Translations under genes and position numbers: made by a program
Source: an uncultured Ignavibacteriota bacterium
Lineage (GTDB): Bacteria; Bacteroidota; Ignavibacteria; UBA10030; UBA8401
Direction of reading: 5' to 3'
Assembly: GCA_903861125.1 (NCBI GenBank)
Contig: CAIOTF010000014.1
Span: 1 to 54,496, forward strand
DNA length: 54,496 bases
In this document: positions 30,355 through 39,181 of the stretch, one piece after another
Position numbering within the stretch: the stretch's first letter is position 1
Layout: the number at the start of each line of letters is the position of its first letter
The notes under the pieces: generated by a model
What the model was told of the DNA's origin: nothing
The model's input: the letters and a program-made list of their open reading frames with translations, nothing else
Databases searched by the model: none

Positions 30355-32690
30355 AAAAAAATGTAATTGCTTTCGCGTTTTTTTTGCTGGCAACTTTTCC
30401 GTGTGCGGCACTATCTGCAGATACAACCTCTTATCGCGGTGTCCAGACTCACTTTGGTCAGTACAACCGTACCGACATGGACTCGGTCAGCATGGAGGCA
30501 CAACTGGATTTGATTCTCGCCGCCGGATTTCAGGCAATACGCGACGAATGTTACTGGTCCGACGTTGAAAAAGAACGAGGGGTGTATTCTTTCCCCAAAC
30601 AGATCGACGATTATATCCGTGCTGCGCAGCGAAGAGGGATCAGCGTATTGTTGATCTTGAATTACAATAATCCGTTATACGCGCCTCACGCCGGTTCGCA
30701 AATGATCACGGATTCAAATCGTACTGCGTACGGAAAATATTGTGCCGAAGTTGTTAAGCGGTATTCGCCACTCGGAGTAAAGCAGTATGAACTGTGGAAC
30801 GAACCGAACCTTCCGATGTTCTGGGATCCGTCGCCGAATGCGTCAGCGTATGTGAAAATGATCAAGGCGGTATATCCTCAGCTTAAAAAAATAGATTCTT
30901 CAATAACTCTCATCGGCTGTGCAACTTCACCACTGGAGGGACAGCCGTTACCGAATATTCCCTGGACCAATTTTATTTCCGGCGTTGTCAGCGACAGCGG
31001 ACTGTTTTATATGGATGCAGTATCGTTCCATCAATATAGGGTCGATAAAGCGCCGGAAATTTGGCTGAATAACGATATTCAAACGGCGCAACTGCTGACT
31101 GCAAATTCCAAACCGATATGGCTGACCGAGGTAGGATATCATACATCAAGTCTTTGGCCGTATACAACAGCATCGATGCAGGCAGATTATCTTACCAGAA
31201 TGTATTTGCTGGGATATGCCAATCCGAATCTGAAACGAATCTCATGCTACGATTTCAAAAACGACGGAACGCTGGGGAACAATGCCGAACATAATTTCGG
31301 CATCGTGAATTATGACCGGAGTCCCAAACCTGCGTATACTGCGCTCAAGACGATGTTCGGTGTCATCCAAAAAAAATCATTCAAAGGATTGTCTGTTGTA
31401 CAGGATAATTATACGGCAGCGTTCGGTGAAACCGGATCGAAAGTATTTGCCGTTTGGAATCCAACGGCTGCAACGCAGCGCTTATTTTCCGTCGGCAGCC
31501 AATCCTGTTACTTGATAGACCGCGACGGCACAAGGAAACTGATTGTTACAAAGGACAGCAACATAACAGTACTATATTCTACGTCGCCAAAATATATCGT
31601 TCAGGTATCATCCGTATCAAAATTGAAATCATTCCGCATAGAACCGAAAACACTCTCACTTGATACTTCGCAATCTGTTGCATTCATCTTGCGTGGGGAG
31701 GATACACTTTCAAATCCAGCTGAGATTTCTTCGGCGATGGGCACTTGGAAGGTGCTCGGCAATGCCGGGACTATCGATGCGACAGGAAAATTCCGAGCTG
31801 CGAAGGCCGGAACTGCTACGATCATTGCGGAGTTCAGTGGTTTGACAGATACTGCAAAGGTTACTGTTTTTATTCCATCAGGGAGTATCGGTATGAATGA
31901 TTTTGCCGATCCGTCGCAATGGTCGTATTCCGTCTCTAATCTGGATTCTGTGGAAACAAAGTATTCAATATCGATTGAACAGGCCAGCACGGGAACAACC
32001 TCCGGAAAATTACAATACAGTTTCAAGCACAAAAGCGGATTAGGAGTTTCATCGTACCGTGTTTTTCTGCAAACGGATCAGGCTGTTCCGGGTAATCCTG
32101 ATTCAATGATGATTGATGTCTATAGTAACGGTGAGCCTCACCGGATCGAATTCCGGTTCAGGGATGCCTATGGTGAATATTTTTCTAAAACAGCAGCAGA
32201 CCAGCCGACCAACTGGCTGAATGTTTGGAAAACGGTCAAGATCTGGATGAAAGGTTTCGGCTCAGCGATTGATTATCCCATCAGTCTTGATCGGATTACG
32301 GTCTATACGGTCCCTTCGCAGTTGGTCGTGGATAGTACGTACAAAGGGACGATCTATTTGGATAATCTTCGTGCAAAATTTATTCCTGCCACATTCGTCG
32401 CTGCTCATTCAGAAAACGATATTCAATATAACCTTTTCCAAAATTATCCCAATCCGTTCAATCCATACACGAAGATCCCGTATTCGATCCCGTCGCAGAG
32501 TTTTGTATCGTTGAAAATTTTTGATCTGCTCGGGAATGAAATACGGACGCTGGTAAGCGAGAATCAATCTGCCGGTTCCTATGTTGTCGATTTTTCCGGC
32601 GGCGGCAACACGCTGGCAAGTGGACTTTATTTCTACCGGTTGACTGCAAACAATCATGTTTCGGTTCGAAAAATGGTATACATGAAATGA
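30351..32690 (+). CDS. Secreted TIM-barrel glycoside hydrolase with T9SS sorting domain
   Basis: A signal peptide (MKKNVIAFAFFLLATFPCAALS) precedes a clan-A type barrel (about 25-330). The acid/base Glu lies in ELWNEPNL (about 147-154) and the nucleophile Glu in WLTEVGYH (about 257-264), similar to GH39/GH5-like enzymes. A small beta domain and a bacterial Ig-like group 2 segment follow (about 430-505, with FRAAKAGTATIIAEFSG). A carbohydrate-binding-like beta-sandwich covers about 520-680, and a type A T9SS domain the last 85 residues (LFQNYPNPFNPYTKI). The exact family and substrate cannot be fixed by eye. It is translationally coupled to the exported epimerase upstream. Confidence 0.87.
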   Translation: MKKNVIAFAFFLLATFPCAALSADTTSYRGVQTHFGQYNRTDMDSVSMEAQLDLILAAGFQAIRDECYWSDVEKERGVYSFPKQIDDYIRAAQRRGISVLLILNYNNPLYAPHAGSQMITDSNRTAYGKYCAEVVKRYSPLGVKQYELWNEPNLPMFWDPSPNASAYVKMIKAVYPQLKKIDSSITLIGCATSPLEGQPLPNIPWTNFISGVVSDSGLFYMDAVSFHQYRVDKAPEIWLNNDIQTAQLLTANSKPIWLTEVGYHTSSLWPYTTASMQADYLTRMYLLGYANPNLKRISCYDFKNDGTLGNNAEHNFGIVNYDRSPKPAYTALKTMFGVIQKKSFKGLSVVQDNYTAAFGETGSKVFAVWNPTAATQRLFSVGSQSCYLIDRDGTRKLIVTKDSNITVLYSTSPKYIVQVSSVSKLKSFRIEPKTLSLDTSQSVAFILRGEDTLSNPAEISSAMGTWKVLGNAGTIDATGKFRAAKAGTATIIAEFSGLTDTAKVTVFIPSGSIGMNDFADPSQWSYSVSNLDSVETKYSISIEQASTGTTSGKLQYSFKHKSGLGVSSYRVFLQTDQAVPGNPDSMMIDVYSNGEPHRIEFRFRDAYGEYFSKTAADQPTNWLNVWKTVKIWMKGFGSAIDYPISLDRITVYTVPSQLVVDSTYKGTIYLDNLRAKFIPATFVAAHSENDIQYNLFQNYPNPFNPYTKIPYSIPSQSFVSLKIFDLLGNEIRTLVSENQSAGSYVVDFSGGGNTLASGLYFYRLTANNHVSVRKMVYMK

Positions 32691-32739
32691 AGCACTGCTT
32701 TCTGTGGCAGAATCAATAGATCTTTTGAGAGGCAGGAAT

Positions 32740-33576
32740 TCACCGTTTTAGTTTTTTTTGCAGTTCCCATAACATCACAGCGCTCGCACTGGCAACATTC
32801 AGCGAATCAACTCCATCTTTCATCGGAATCGTAACATATTCATCGCACAGTTCCAGAACATCCTGTGATATTCCCGGTCCTTCCGCTCCAAGCACGATAC
32901 AACATGCATTGGTAAACGAAGCCTTTCTGATATCGACACTTTTTTCATGAGGATGAGCCGCGTACAATCGTATGCCGTTTTGCTGTAATTTTTGTATCTC
33001 TTCCGCGGGGTTATGGATATATACGATCGGTAACTGAAAAATATTTCCCATGGAATTCCGGACAGACCGGCGCAAATACGGATCGCAGGAATTCGGAAGC
33101 ACCAATAATGCCTCAACGCCAAAGCAGACGCAGTTCCGGACTATCACACCCATATTTTCAGCATTGGTGATTCCGTCCACCAGAACAAAAATTTTGTTTG
33201 CATTCTCAACGGATTGACCGGTGCCAAGTGTCCGAACAACATCATCGGAAGTATTTTGCTTCGGTACCGATGCAAGCGCCATAATGGATTGATGCAGCAC
33301 GTGTCCGACAATTGTTTCCAGCAATTTTTTTGTGCCGATAAACACTTCAATGGTATTCGTATTTTCTTCGATCACTATCCGATGTTCTTCAAACCAATCC
33401 TGAGAAAGTAGGATGGATTGAACGGCGAGCGGACTGGCGAGTAAACGAAGCACTACTTTTTCTCCTTCCGCGACGAAGATTCCTTGCTCCAAATGTTCGA
33501 ACGGTCTGCGCAGCGTCTTATACGGTTCAAGTTCCGGAAGTTCAAGTGTGGCGATATGGTGAATTGATGATATCAT
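32740..33576 (-). CDS. TrmH/SpoU family RNA methyltransferase
   Basis: The 278-residue protein starts MISSIHHIATLELPELEPY; a longer frame up to 33783 would run into gltX and carries no homology, so the start is set at 33576. An N-terminal substrate-binding part (RRPFEHLEQGIFVAEGEKVV) is followed by the SpoU knot: LVDGITNAENMGVIVRNCVCFG (motif 1), IVLGAEGPGIS (motif 2) and IPMKDGVDSLNVASASAVMLWE (motif 3). It would 2'-O-methylate a tRNA or rRNA ribose; the target is not clear. It is divergent from gltX with 98 bases between the starts. Confidence 0.92.
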   Translation of the reverse strand: MISSIHHIATLELPELEPYKTLRRPFEHLEQGIFVAEGEKVVLRLLASPLAVQSILLSQDWFEEHRIVIEENTNTIEVFIGTKKLLETIVGHVLHQSIMALASVPKQNTSDDVVRTLGTGQSVENANKIFVLVDGITNAENMGVIVRNCVCFGVEALLVLPNSCDPYLRRSVRNSMGNIFQLPIVYIHNPAEEIQKLQQNGIRLYAAHPHEKSVDIRKASFTNACCIVLGAEGPGISQDVLELCDEYVTIPMKDGVDSLNVASASAVMLWELQKKLKR

Positions 33577-33674
33577 GTCTTTGGAAGTATAGCAAAAGTT
33601 TGGTATTTTTATGAATAAAATTGTTCTCTGCACGTAACGCACTGCGCTGATTCGGCGTAGAAAGGTTTCCTGTA

Positions 33675-35099
33675 ATGTCCGTTCGTACTCGTTTTGCTCC
33701 TTCACCAACCGGATATCTTCATGTCGGCGGTCTCCGCACCGCTCTTTATGCATATCTTTTTGCAAAACAAAACAATGGAACATTGATTCTCCGCATTGAA
33801 GATACAGATCAATCCCGCAAAGTGGAAGGTGCTACCGAAAAATTAATTGAAGCACTGCAATGGGCCGGAATTGATTACGATGAAGGTCCGGGAAAAGATG
33901 GAAACCACGGCCCGTATATTCAATCAGAACGTCTGGCGATCTACCGTACCCATTCTGATTTGCTGCTTAAGAACGGGAAGGCCTACCATTGTTTCTGTTC
34001 CGCTGAACGACTTGAACAACTACGGTCATCCGGTGCGACAATGTATGACCGTCAATGCCGTGCCATTCCGTATGATGAAGCTCAACAAAGAGCAGCAGCC
34101 GGCGAGCCGCATGTAGTGCGTCTGAAAATTCCGGATGACGGCGAATTGAAATTTCACGATGAGGTTCGCGGCGATGTAACATTTGCTTTCAATACGCTCG
34201 ATGATCAGGTTCTGCTAAAGACCGATGGATTTCCAACGTATCATCTTGCCGTTGTTGTCGACGATCATGCAATGGAGGTCAGCCATGTTATTCGTGGCGA
34301 AGAATGGCTTCCGAGCACGCCTAAGCACATTATCTTATATCAATATTTTGGATGGACTGTTCCCAAGTTTGCACATCTTCCATTGCTGCTGAATCCCGAT
34401 AAATCAAAATTAAGCAAACGTCAGGGTGATGTAGCGGTTGAGGATTACCGTGCGAAGGGCTATCTCAAAGAAGCTTTGATAAATTTTGTTGCCTTTCTTG
34501 GCTGGAATCCCGGAGATGAGCGGGAGATTTTTTCCATGCAGGATTTGACTAATGAATTTTCGATTAATCGAGTCGGCAAAGCTGGTGCAGTATTCAATAT
34601 CGAAAAATTGAACTGGATGAATCAGCAGCATATGAAAATAAAGTCCGACAACGATCTGCTCCCTCTGGTGAAACCGCTGATCATAGAAAAAGGGTGGGGA
34701 TCATTTTCGGACGAATATATCACTCAGGTTATCGGTTTGATGAAGGAGCGTGTGGTTGTTCTCAGCGATTTTGCCGGTATGTGTCCGTATTTCTTTGAAG
34801 AACCTTCATCATATGATGAAGCGGCAAAGGCAAAAAATTGGAAACCGGAATCATCCGCACATCTTTTGAAGCTTTCGGAAACATTGAAAACGCAGGAAAT
34901 ATTCAATGCTGCAACGGTTGAAGCTGCGCTGCGGTCAACGGCTGAAGAATGTAAGATCGGAGCCGGGAAACTGATCCATCCGATGCGGCTTGCGATTTCC
35001 GGAGTTTCGAACGGTCCTTCGCTATTCCATATGGCCGAAGTGCTGGGGAAAGAGACGGTCATACGAAGAATCGGAACAGCACTGGAAAAAATACAGTAA
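33675..35099 (+). CDS. gltX: Glutamate-tRNA ligase
   Basis: The 474-residue class I synthetase begins VRTRFAPSPTGYLHVGGLRTALY, the HIGH-type region reading HVGG, and has the KMSKS-type loop KSKLSKRQG near residue 245. The discriminating features CFCSAERLEQLR and VDDHAMEVSHVIRGEEW are present. The C-terminal anticodon-binding cage is complete. It loads glutamate on tRNA-Glu. Whether it also charges tRNA-Gln cannot be decided here. The gene is separated from folB by 70 bases with no clear terminator. Confidence 0.97.
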   Translation: MSVRTRFAPSPTGYLHVGGLRTALYAYLFAKQNNGTLILRIEDTDQSRKVEGATEKLIEALQWAGIDYDEGPGKDGNHGPYIQSERLAIYRTHSDLLLKNGKAYHCFCSAERLEQLRSSGATMYDRQCRAIPYDEAQQRAAAGEPHVVRLKIPDDGELKFHDEVRGDVTFAFNTLDDQVLLKTDGFPTYHLAVVVDDHAMEVSHVIRGEEWLPSTPKHIILYQYFGWTVPKFAHLPLLLNPDKSKLSKRQGDVAVEDYRAKGYLKEALINFVAFLGWNPGDEREIFSMQDLTNEFSINRVGKAGAVFNIEKLNWMNQQHMKIKSDNDLLPLVKPLIIEKGWGSFSDEYITQVIGLMKERVVVLSDFAGMCPYFFEEPSSYDEAAKAKNWKPESSAHLLKLSETLKTQEIFNAATVEAALRSTAEECKIGAGKLIHPMRLAISGVSNGPSLFHMAEVLGKETVIRRIGTALEKIQ

Positions 35100-35169
35100 C
35101 ATCATAATTCATAGACTTTACAAAATCAAAAATTGATTCTCGCATCACGCTTCAATATATTCATACACA

Positions 35170-35538
35170 ATGAAAACGTTCGATATCATCAAACTTCACA
35201 ATGCTGTTTTCTACGCGTACCATGGTGCGCTTACGGACGAACAGACGCTTGGCGGGAAATTCGAAGTTGACGTTGAACTGCATTGTGATCTTTCGGCGGC
35301 GAAAGAGACCGATGATCTGGACAAAACAGTGAATTACGAAAAAGTTTATTCGCTGATGAAAAAGATCGTAACGGAAAAAAAATATTATTTGATCGAAGCT
35401 CTCGCGCATGCATTGGGAACAGGGATCATCTCCAATTTTCATCAGGTCCAAAAAACGATCGTTCGCGTTCGCAAACTGGGCGCGCCGATCCATGGCGTTG
35501 TTGATTCTGTTGAAGTGCAAATTGAAACGATACGGTAA
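35170..35538 (+). CDS. folB: Dihydroneopterin aldolase
   Basis: The 122-residue protein has FDIIKLHNAVFYAYHGALTDEQ (catalytic Tyr and Glu region), NYEKVYSLMKKIV and LIEALAHALG, ending in VRVRKLGAPIHGVVDSVEVQIE, the last part carrying the conserved Lys. It cleaves dihydroneopterin to hydroxymethyl-dihydropterin in folate synthesis. folK follows after 3 bases, so the next two pathway steps are co-expressed. Confidence 0.95.
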   Translation: MKTFDIIKLHNAVFYAYHGALTDEQTLGGKFEVDVELHCDLSAAKETDDLDKTVNYEKVYSLMKKIVTEKKYYLIEALAHALGTGIISNFHQVQKTIVRVRKLGAPIHGVVDSVEVQIETIR

Positions 35539-35541
35539 CCA

Positions 35542-36087
35542 ATGAAGCATACAATCTACCTTGGTCTTGGTTCCAATGTCGGCAGAAGGGTGGAATTTCT
35601 TGCCGCTGCAATCCGTGGCATCGCAGATTTTGAAGGTACTGTCGTTGATGAAGTGTCGAAGGTCTATGCAACAGAACCGGTGGGGAATGTTCCGCAAAAA
35701 GAATTTCTGAATCTTGCTGTTTCGGTCCGGACAGATCTTACGGTAGAACAATTCCACCAAAAAATGAAATGGCTGGAGAAAGAGATCGGCCGCACAGAAT
35801 CTGAACGATGGGGACCGAGGGAGATCGATATTGATTTGCTATTGTTTGACCAGACGATCATAAACACTGATGCACTCAAGGTGCCGCACGGCGAAATGGT
35901 GAATAGAAATTTTGTTTTGCAGCCTCTTGCGGAGATCGCTCCGATGGCAGTTCATCCGGTGTTCCATAAATCGATCGAGGAACTACACAACGAAACGACT
36001 GACAAACACGCTGTGGAATTTTCCGAAAAACACACATCACAACTTTTTTCACTGATCAATGATTCAATTACAAACCCGACCGTCTGA
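35542..36087 (+). CDS. folK: HPPK, hydroxymethyl-dihydropterin pyrophosphokinase
   Basis: The 181-residue protein shows the HPPK hallmarks YLGLGSNVGRR, VYATEPVGNVPQKEFLNLAV and RWGPREIDIDLLLFD, whose Asp pair binds magnesium, followed by VPHGEMVNRNFVLQPLAEIAP. It transfers pyrophosphate from ATP to the folB product. The C-terminal 20 residues extend beyond the core and overlap the start of the kinase gene at 36059 by 29 bases. Confidence 0.95.
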   Translation: MKHTIYLGLGSNVGRRVEFLAAAIRGIADFEGTVVDEVSKVYATEPVGNVPQKEFLNLAVSVRTDLTVEQFHQKMKWLEKEIGRTESERWGPREIDIDLLLFDQTIINTDALKVPHGEMVNRNFVLQPLAEIAPMAVHPVFHKSIEELHNETTDKHAVEFSEKHTSQLFSLINDSITNPTV

Positions 36088-36730
36088 TATACGCTACATT
36101 GCAATCGAAGGAGTCATCGGCGCAGGCAAAACAACGCTGGCGAAAATGATTACCGAACGTTTGCAGGCAAAACTTGTCCTTGAAAAATTCGAGGAGAATC
36201 CGTTCCTTGCCAAATTCTATGAAGATCCGGATCATTATGCCTTCCAAACGCAAATATTCTTTCTGCTGAGCCGCTATAAACAGCAGCAGGAACTTTTTCA
36301 GGGCGACCTGTTCTACAATCATCTGGTATCCGATTACATTTTCGATAAGGACAAAATCTTCGCCTATCTAACGCTGCAGGACGACGAACTGAAATTGTAC
36401 GAAACCCTTGTGACGACGATCGAGAAGAATGTTCCAACGCCGGATCTTGTAGTGTATCTCCAATCAAGTACCGACCGATTGATGGCAAACATCAAAAAGC
36501 GGGGGAGAAGTTTTGAAGAGAATATGTCGGAAGAATACATTAAGGACCTGAATGAAGCGTACAATTATTTCTTCTTCCGGTACAAATCCGCACCATTGCT
36601 TATCATTAATGCAACCGAGATCGATTTTGTGAATGAACCTGGTGATTTTGAGGATCTTCTTGAACAAATTCTGAGAACCGACAAAGCACCAGTTGAATAT
36701 TATAATCCTAAAACGCGGGCAAAATCGTGA
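36059..36730 (+). CDS. Deoxynucleoside kinase (dGK/dCK family)
   Basis: The 223-residue kinase has the P-loop IEGVIGAGKTTLAKM near residues 18-30, the specificity region QTQIFFLLSRYKQQ near 63 and the LID-type stretch DRLMANIKKRGRSFEENMS near 140. Such enzymes phosphorylate purine or pyrimidine deoxynucleosides for salvage. No other ATG lies between 36059 and the P-loop, so the 29-base overlap with folK appears real. Bacteroidota often place this gene directly after folK. Confidence 0.92.
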   Translation: MIQLQTRPSDIRYIAIEGVIGAGKTTLAKMITERLQAKLVLEKFEENPFLAKFYEDPDHYAFQTQIFFLLSRYKQQQELFQGDLFYNHLVSDYIFDKDKIFAYLTLQDDELKLYETLVTTIEKNVPTPDLVVYLQSSTDRLMANIKKRGRSFEENMSEEYIKDLNEAYNYFFFRYKSAPLLIINATEIDFVNEPGDFEDLLEQILRTDKAPVEYYNPKTRAKS

Positions 36731-36927
36731 TGGCTCGTTTCATCATATGGATGATCATCGTATTTATCGGAGCGAAGATTCTGGGGCAGGTGATCCGATC
36801 CATACGTCTTTTACTTACACCGAATAAAGATGTTCTGAACAGGAATGTCAGTTCGACCTGCAGTAAACAAAAACCGATCGAAGACATTCCGTACGAAGAG
36901 ATCAAGGAAAACGATGAACACCGTTGA
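36730..36927 (+). CDS. Small membrane protein, DUF4834-like
   Basis: The 65-residue protein has one N-terminal membrane helix (ARFIIWMIIVFIGAKILGQVI) and a polar tail ending in IEDIPYEEIKEND, an arrangement typical of DUF4834 proteins of Bacteroidota. Its ATG overlaps the stop of the kinase gene (TGATG), and its end overlaps the next gene by 14 bases, so it is part of the same operon. No function is known. A GTG at 36727 is an alternative start. Confidence 0.7.
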   Translation: MARFIIWMIIVFIGAKILGQVIRSIRLLLTPNKDVLNRNVSSTCSKQKPIEDIPYEEIKENDEHR

Positions 36928-38026
36928 ACAATTCCTTAAAAGAATTCTTCTTCAAATTGTCGGACTTTTCCGTTCTGACCGAAAAATATCGCCGCGCGAA
37001 CTTCCTGTAAATCACCTGAAAAGAATCCTGATTGTCCGACAGCATGATCAGTTAGGCGATCTATTGATCTCTACACCGGCAATCCGTGCTGTTCGGAAAC
37101 GGTTTCCGAATGCATACATTGCTGTTGTTGTGCGCGAATACACGGCTCCGATGATGTGGGATAATCCGAATGTTAACGAGATTATAGTCTTTTACGAAAA
37201 ATTAAAAAAATGGAATTTCCAAACAATAACGAAGTTCTTTACTCAATTGCGGCGCGACGGAGGGTATGACTGTGCTGTCGTTTTAAATACTGTTTCACGG
37301 TCGCTGTCATCCGATCTTATTGCAGTGATAAGCAAAGCAAAATACATTATCGGACCGAACCACCTGAAACTTGATCAGGACTTTCCGGAAAAGATCTATA
37401 ATGTTCTCACACCACGTTCGCATAAGATACAATTGGAAATAGAACATAATCTTGATATCGTGAAAGCATTCGGGGTTCCACCTGATGGATTCGAGTATGA
37501 TCTTGCCATCGACGATAATGACAGAGTGGAGGCGGAAAAGGTTCATTACGGATTACGTATTGGCGCCGGGACAGTTGTGGGTGTGCATTTCGGTACGCTT
37601 GATCAGACACGAAGATTTCCATTGGCGAAACTTGCTAAAGTTGTCGATTGGATAAAATCGACGAACGAAAATGAGGTTGTGCTCATTGTCGGACCGAATG
37701 AACTAAAGATACGGGATGAGTTTCTGCGGATGTTGAAAGTAAAGATCATCATTGCACCACTTATGCCATTAAGAGTTACTGCCGCATTCATCAAAAAAAT
37801 GAATCTCTTTCTGTGCAATGACACGGGAACACTGCATATTGCTGCTGCCATGCAAGTTCCAACGGTTTCTTTTCACAGTCTTAATGATCCCGCGGTGTGG
37901 AAACCGCCGCACGAAAGGCATCTTGCCGTACGTGCCGTAGATAAAAAAATCACTTCGATAACTGTTGATCAGGCGATTGAAGCGGTGAAAACACAGCTTG
38001 AAAGAATAAAGTCTCCGTACAAATAG
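36914..38026 (+). CDS. Glycosyltransferase family 9 (heptosyltransferase-like)
   Basis: The start is ATG 36914 (MNTVEQFLKRILLQIV); a longer in-frame start at 36845 would lie fully inside the previous gene. The 370-residue protein has the GT9 N-terminal phrase RILIVRQHDQLGDLLISTPAIRAVRKRFP, the central strand VVGVHFGTLDQTRRFPLAKLAKVVDWI and the sugar-nucleotide site FLCNDTGTLHIAAAMQVPTVSFH. It should add heptose or a similar sugar to a lipid-linked glycan such as LPS core at the inner membrane. It is in the folB-nadA run. Confidence 0.9.
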   Translation: MNTVEQFLKRILLQIVGLFRSDRKISPRELPVNHLKRILIVRQHDQLGDLLISTPAIRAVRKRFPNAYIAVVVREYTAPMMWDNPNVNEIIVFYEKLKKWNFQTITKFFTQLRRDGGYDCAVVLNTVSRSLSSDLIAVISKAKYIIGPNHLKLDQDFPEKIYNVLTPRSHKIQLEIEHNLDIVKAFGVPPDGFEYDLAIDDNDRVEAEKVHYGLRIGAGTVVGVHFGTLDQTRRFPLAKLAKVVDWIKSTNENEVVLIVGPNELKIRDEFLRMLKVKIIIAPLMPLRVTAAFIKKMNLFLCNDTGTLHIAAAMQVPTVSFHSLNDPAVWKPPHERHLAVRAVDKKITSITVDQAIEAVKTQLERIKSPYK

Positions 38027-38035
38027 TGTATCATT

Positions 38036-38962
38036 ATGACGCCTCAAGAATTTGAAAACGAAATACGTAAACTCAAAAAAGAGCTCAACGCGGTTATCCT
38101 TGCTCACTATTATCAGGAGTCACCGATTCAGGATCTGGCGGATTTTGTCGGTGACAGTCTTGAACTTTCTCGCAGGGCCGCTGCTACTACTGCTGATGTC
38201 ATAGTTTTCTGTGGTGTGCATTTTATGGCGGAGACGGCAAAGATCCTCAATCCGCATAAACCTGTGCTGCTGCCCGACCTTCTCGCCGGGTGTTCGCTTT
38301 CGGATGGTTGTCCGCCTGCGGCATTCAGGAAATTCCGTGAAGCGCATCCGGATCATGTTGCCATTACTTATATCAACTGCAGCGCCGAAGTGAAAGCGCT
38401 CAGCGACATCATCTGTACCTCAAGCAATGCCGAAAAGATCGTCAGTCAAATTCCGTTGGATCAGCTGATTCTATTCTCACCTGATAAAAACCTCGGCGCG
38501 TATATCAATAAAAAAACAGGACGGAACATGCTGCTTTGGAATGCGAGCTGCATTGTTCACGAGACGTTCAGCGAGCGAAAACTGATCGGACTTCAACTGG
38601 AGCATCCGGATGCCGAACTGATCGCACATCCCGAATGCGAAGACCATATATTGGCAAAGTCAGCATTCATCGGTTCAACAAGTATGCTGCTGAAATATGT
38701 ACAGGAATCTTCCCGAAAAAAATTCATCGTCGGGACCGAGTACGGCATCGTTCATCAAATGGAAAAACATACGACAGGAAAGACATTCCTTCCGCTGCCG
38801 CCCGAAGCGAATTGCTCATGCAATGAATGTCCTCACATGAAACGAAATACGTTGGAAAAATTATTTCTCTGCATGAAGAATATGCATCCGCAGATTGAAA
38901 TGAACAGTGATCTGTTGAACAAGGCGCGAAAGCCGATCGACAAAATGCTTGCAATGAGTTAA
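38036..38962 (+). CDS. nadA: Quinolinate synthase A
   Basis: The 308-residue protein combines iminoaspartate and dihydroxyacetone phosphate to quinolinate for NAD synthesis. It has [23 protein letters not shown] near the start and the three cluster cysteines in [27 protein letters not shown] (with IICTSSN nearby) and [17 protein letters not shown]. These hold the oxygen-sensitive 4Fe-4S cluster. Length is normal. It follows the GT9 gene by 9 bases and ends the operon at the terminator near 38990. No nadB or nadC is nearby. Confidence 0.96.
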   Translation: MTPQEFENEIRKLKKELNAVILAHYYQESPIQDLADFVGDSLELSRRAAATTADVIVFCGVHFMAETAKILNPHKPVLLPDLLAGCSLSDGCPPAAFRKFREAHPDHVAITYINCSAEVKALSDIICTSSNAEKIVSQIPLDQLILFSPDKNLGAYINKKTGRNMLLWNASCIVHETFSERKLIGLQLEHPDAELIAHPECEDHILAKSAFIGSTSMLLKYVQESSRKKFIVGTEYGIVHQMEKHTTGKTFLPLPPEANCSCNECPHMKRNTLEKLFLCMKNMHPQIEMNSDLLNKARKPIDKMLAMS

Positions 38963-38989
38963 AAACTCAGTACTTTCGGTTGTCGAAAT

Positions 38990-39017
38990 AAGCGCAGGTC
39001 TTCATCTGTGCTTTTTT
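38990..39017 (+). terminator. Rho-independent terminator after nadA
   Basis: AAGCGCAG (38990-38997) pairs with CTGTGCTT (39006-39013) with one G-U wobble, followed by TTTTATTTT. It ends the folB-nadA operon. Confidence 0.75.
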
Positions 39018-39076
39018 ATTTTTTGTAGAACGAGCAAGGTTTTTGTATATTTTCAAATTGAATTAAAAGCAGTCGC

Positions 39077-39157
39077 GCTGAGCGCAGTCTCTCGAAGGAA
39101 TGCCTTCGGCAGAAGCGTGACAAATATTGTTCCGTTTGCCCTCGACTCCGCTCGGGC
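39077..39157 (+). repeat. REP-like intergenic palindromic element
   Basis: Two related arms in inverted orientation, GCTGAGCGCAGT... (39077-39098) and GCCCTCGACTCCGCTCGGGC (39138-39157), share GAGCGSAGTC. In between, CGAAGG-AATG-CCTTCG (39093-39108) forms a perfect 6-bp hairpin. This GC-rich style is typical of dispersed extragenic palindromes in Bacteroidota and Chlorobi relatives. It lies between nadA and asnS and does not code. Confidence 0.5.
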
Positions 39158-39181
39158 CGACAATAATCTGATGGAAAAACT

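Noticed and set aside
32740-33783. A longer start for the RNA methyltransferase reaching into gltX
   Set aside because: The extra 69 residues overlap the gltX coding start on the other strand and show no family features; the ATG at 33576 fits the fold.
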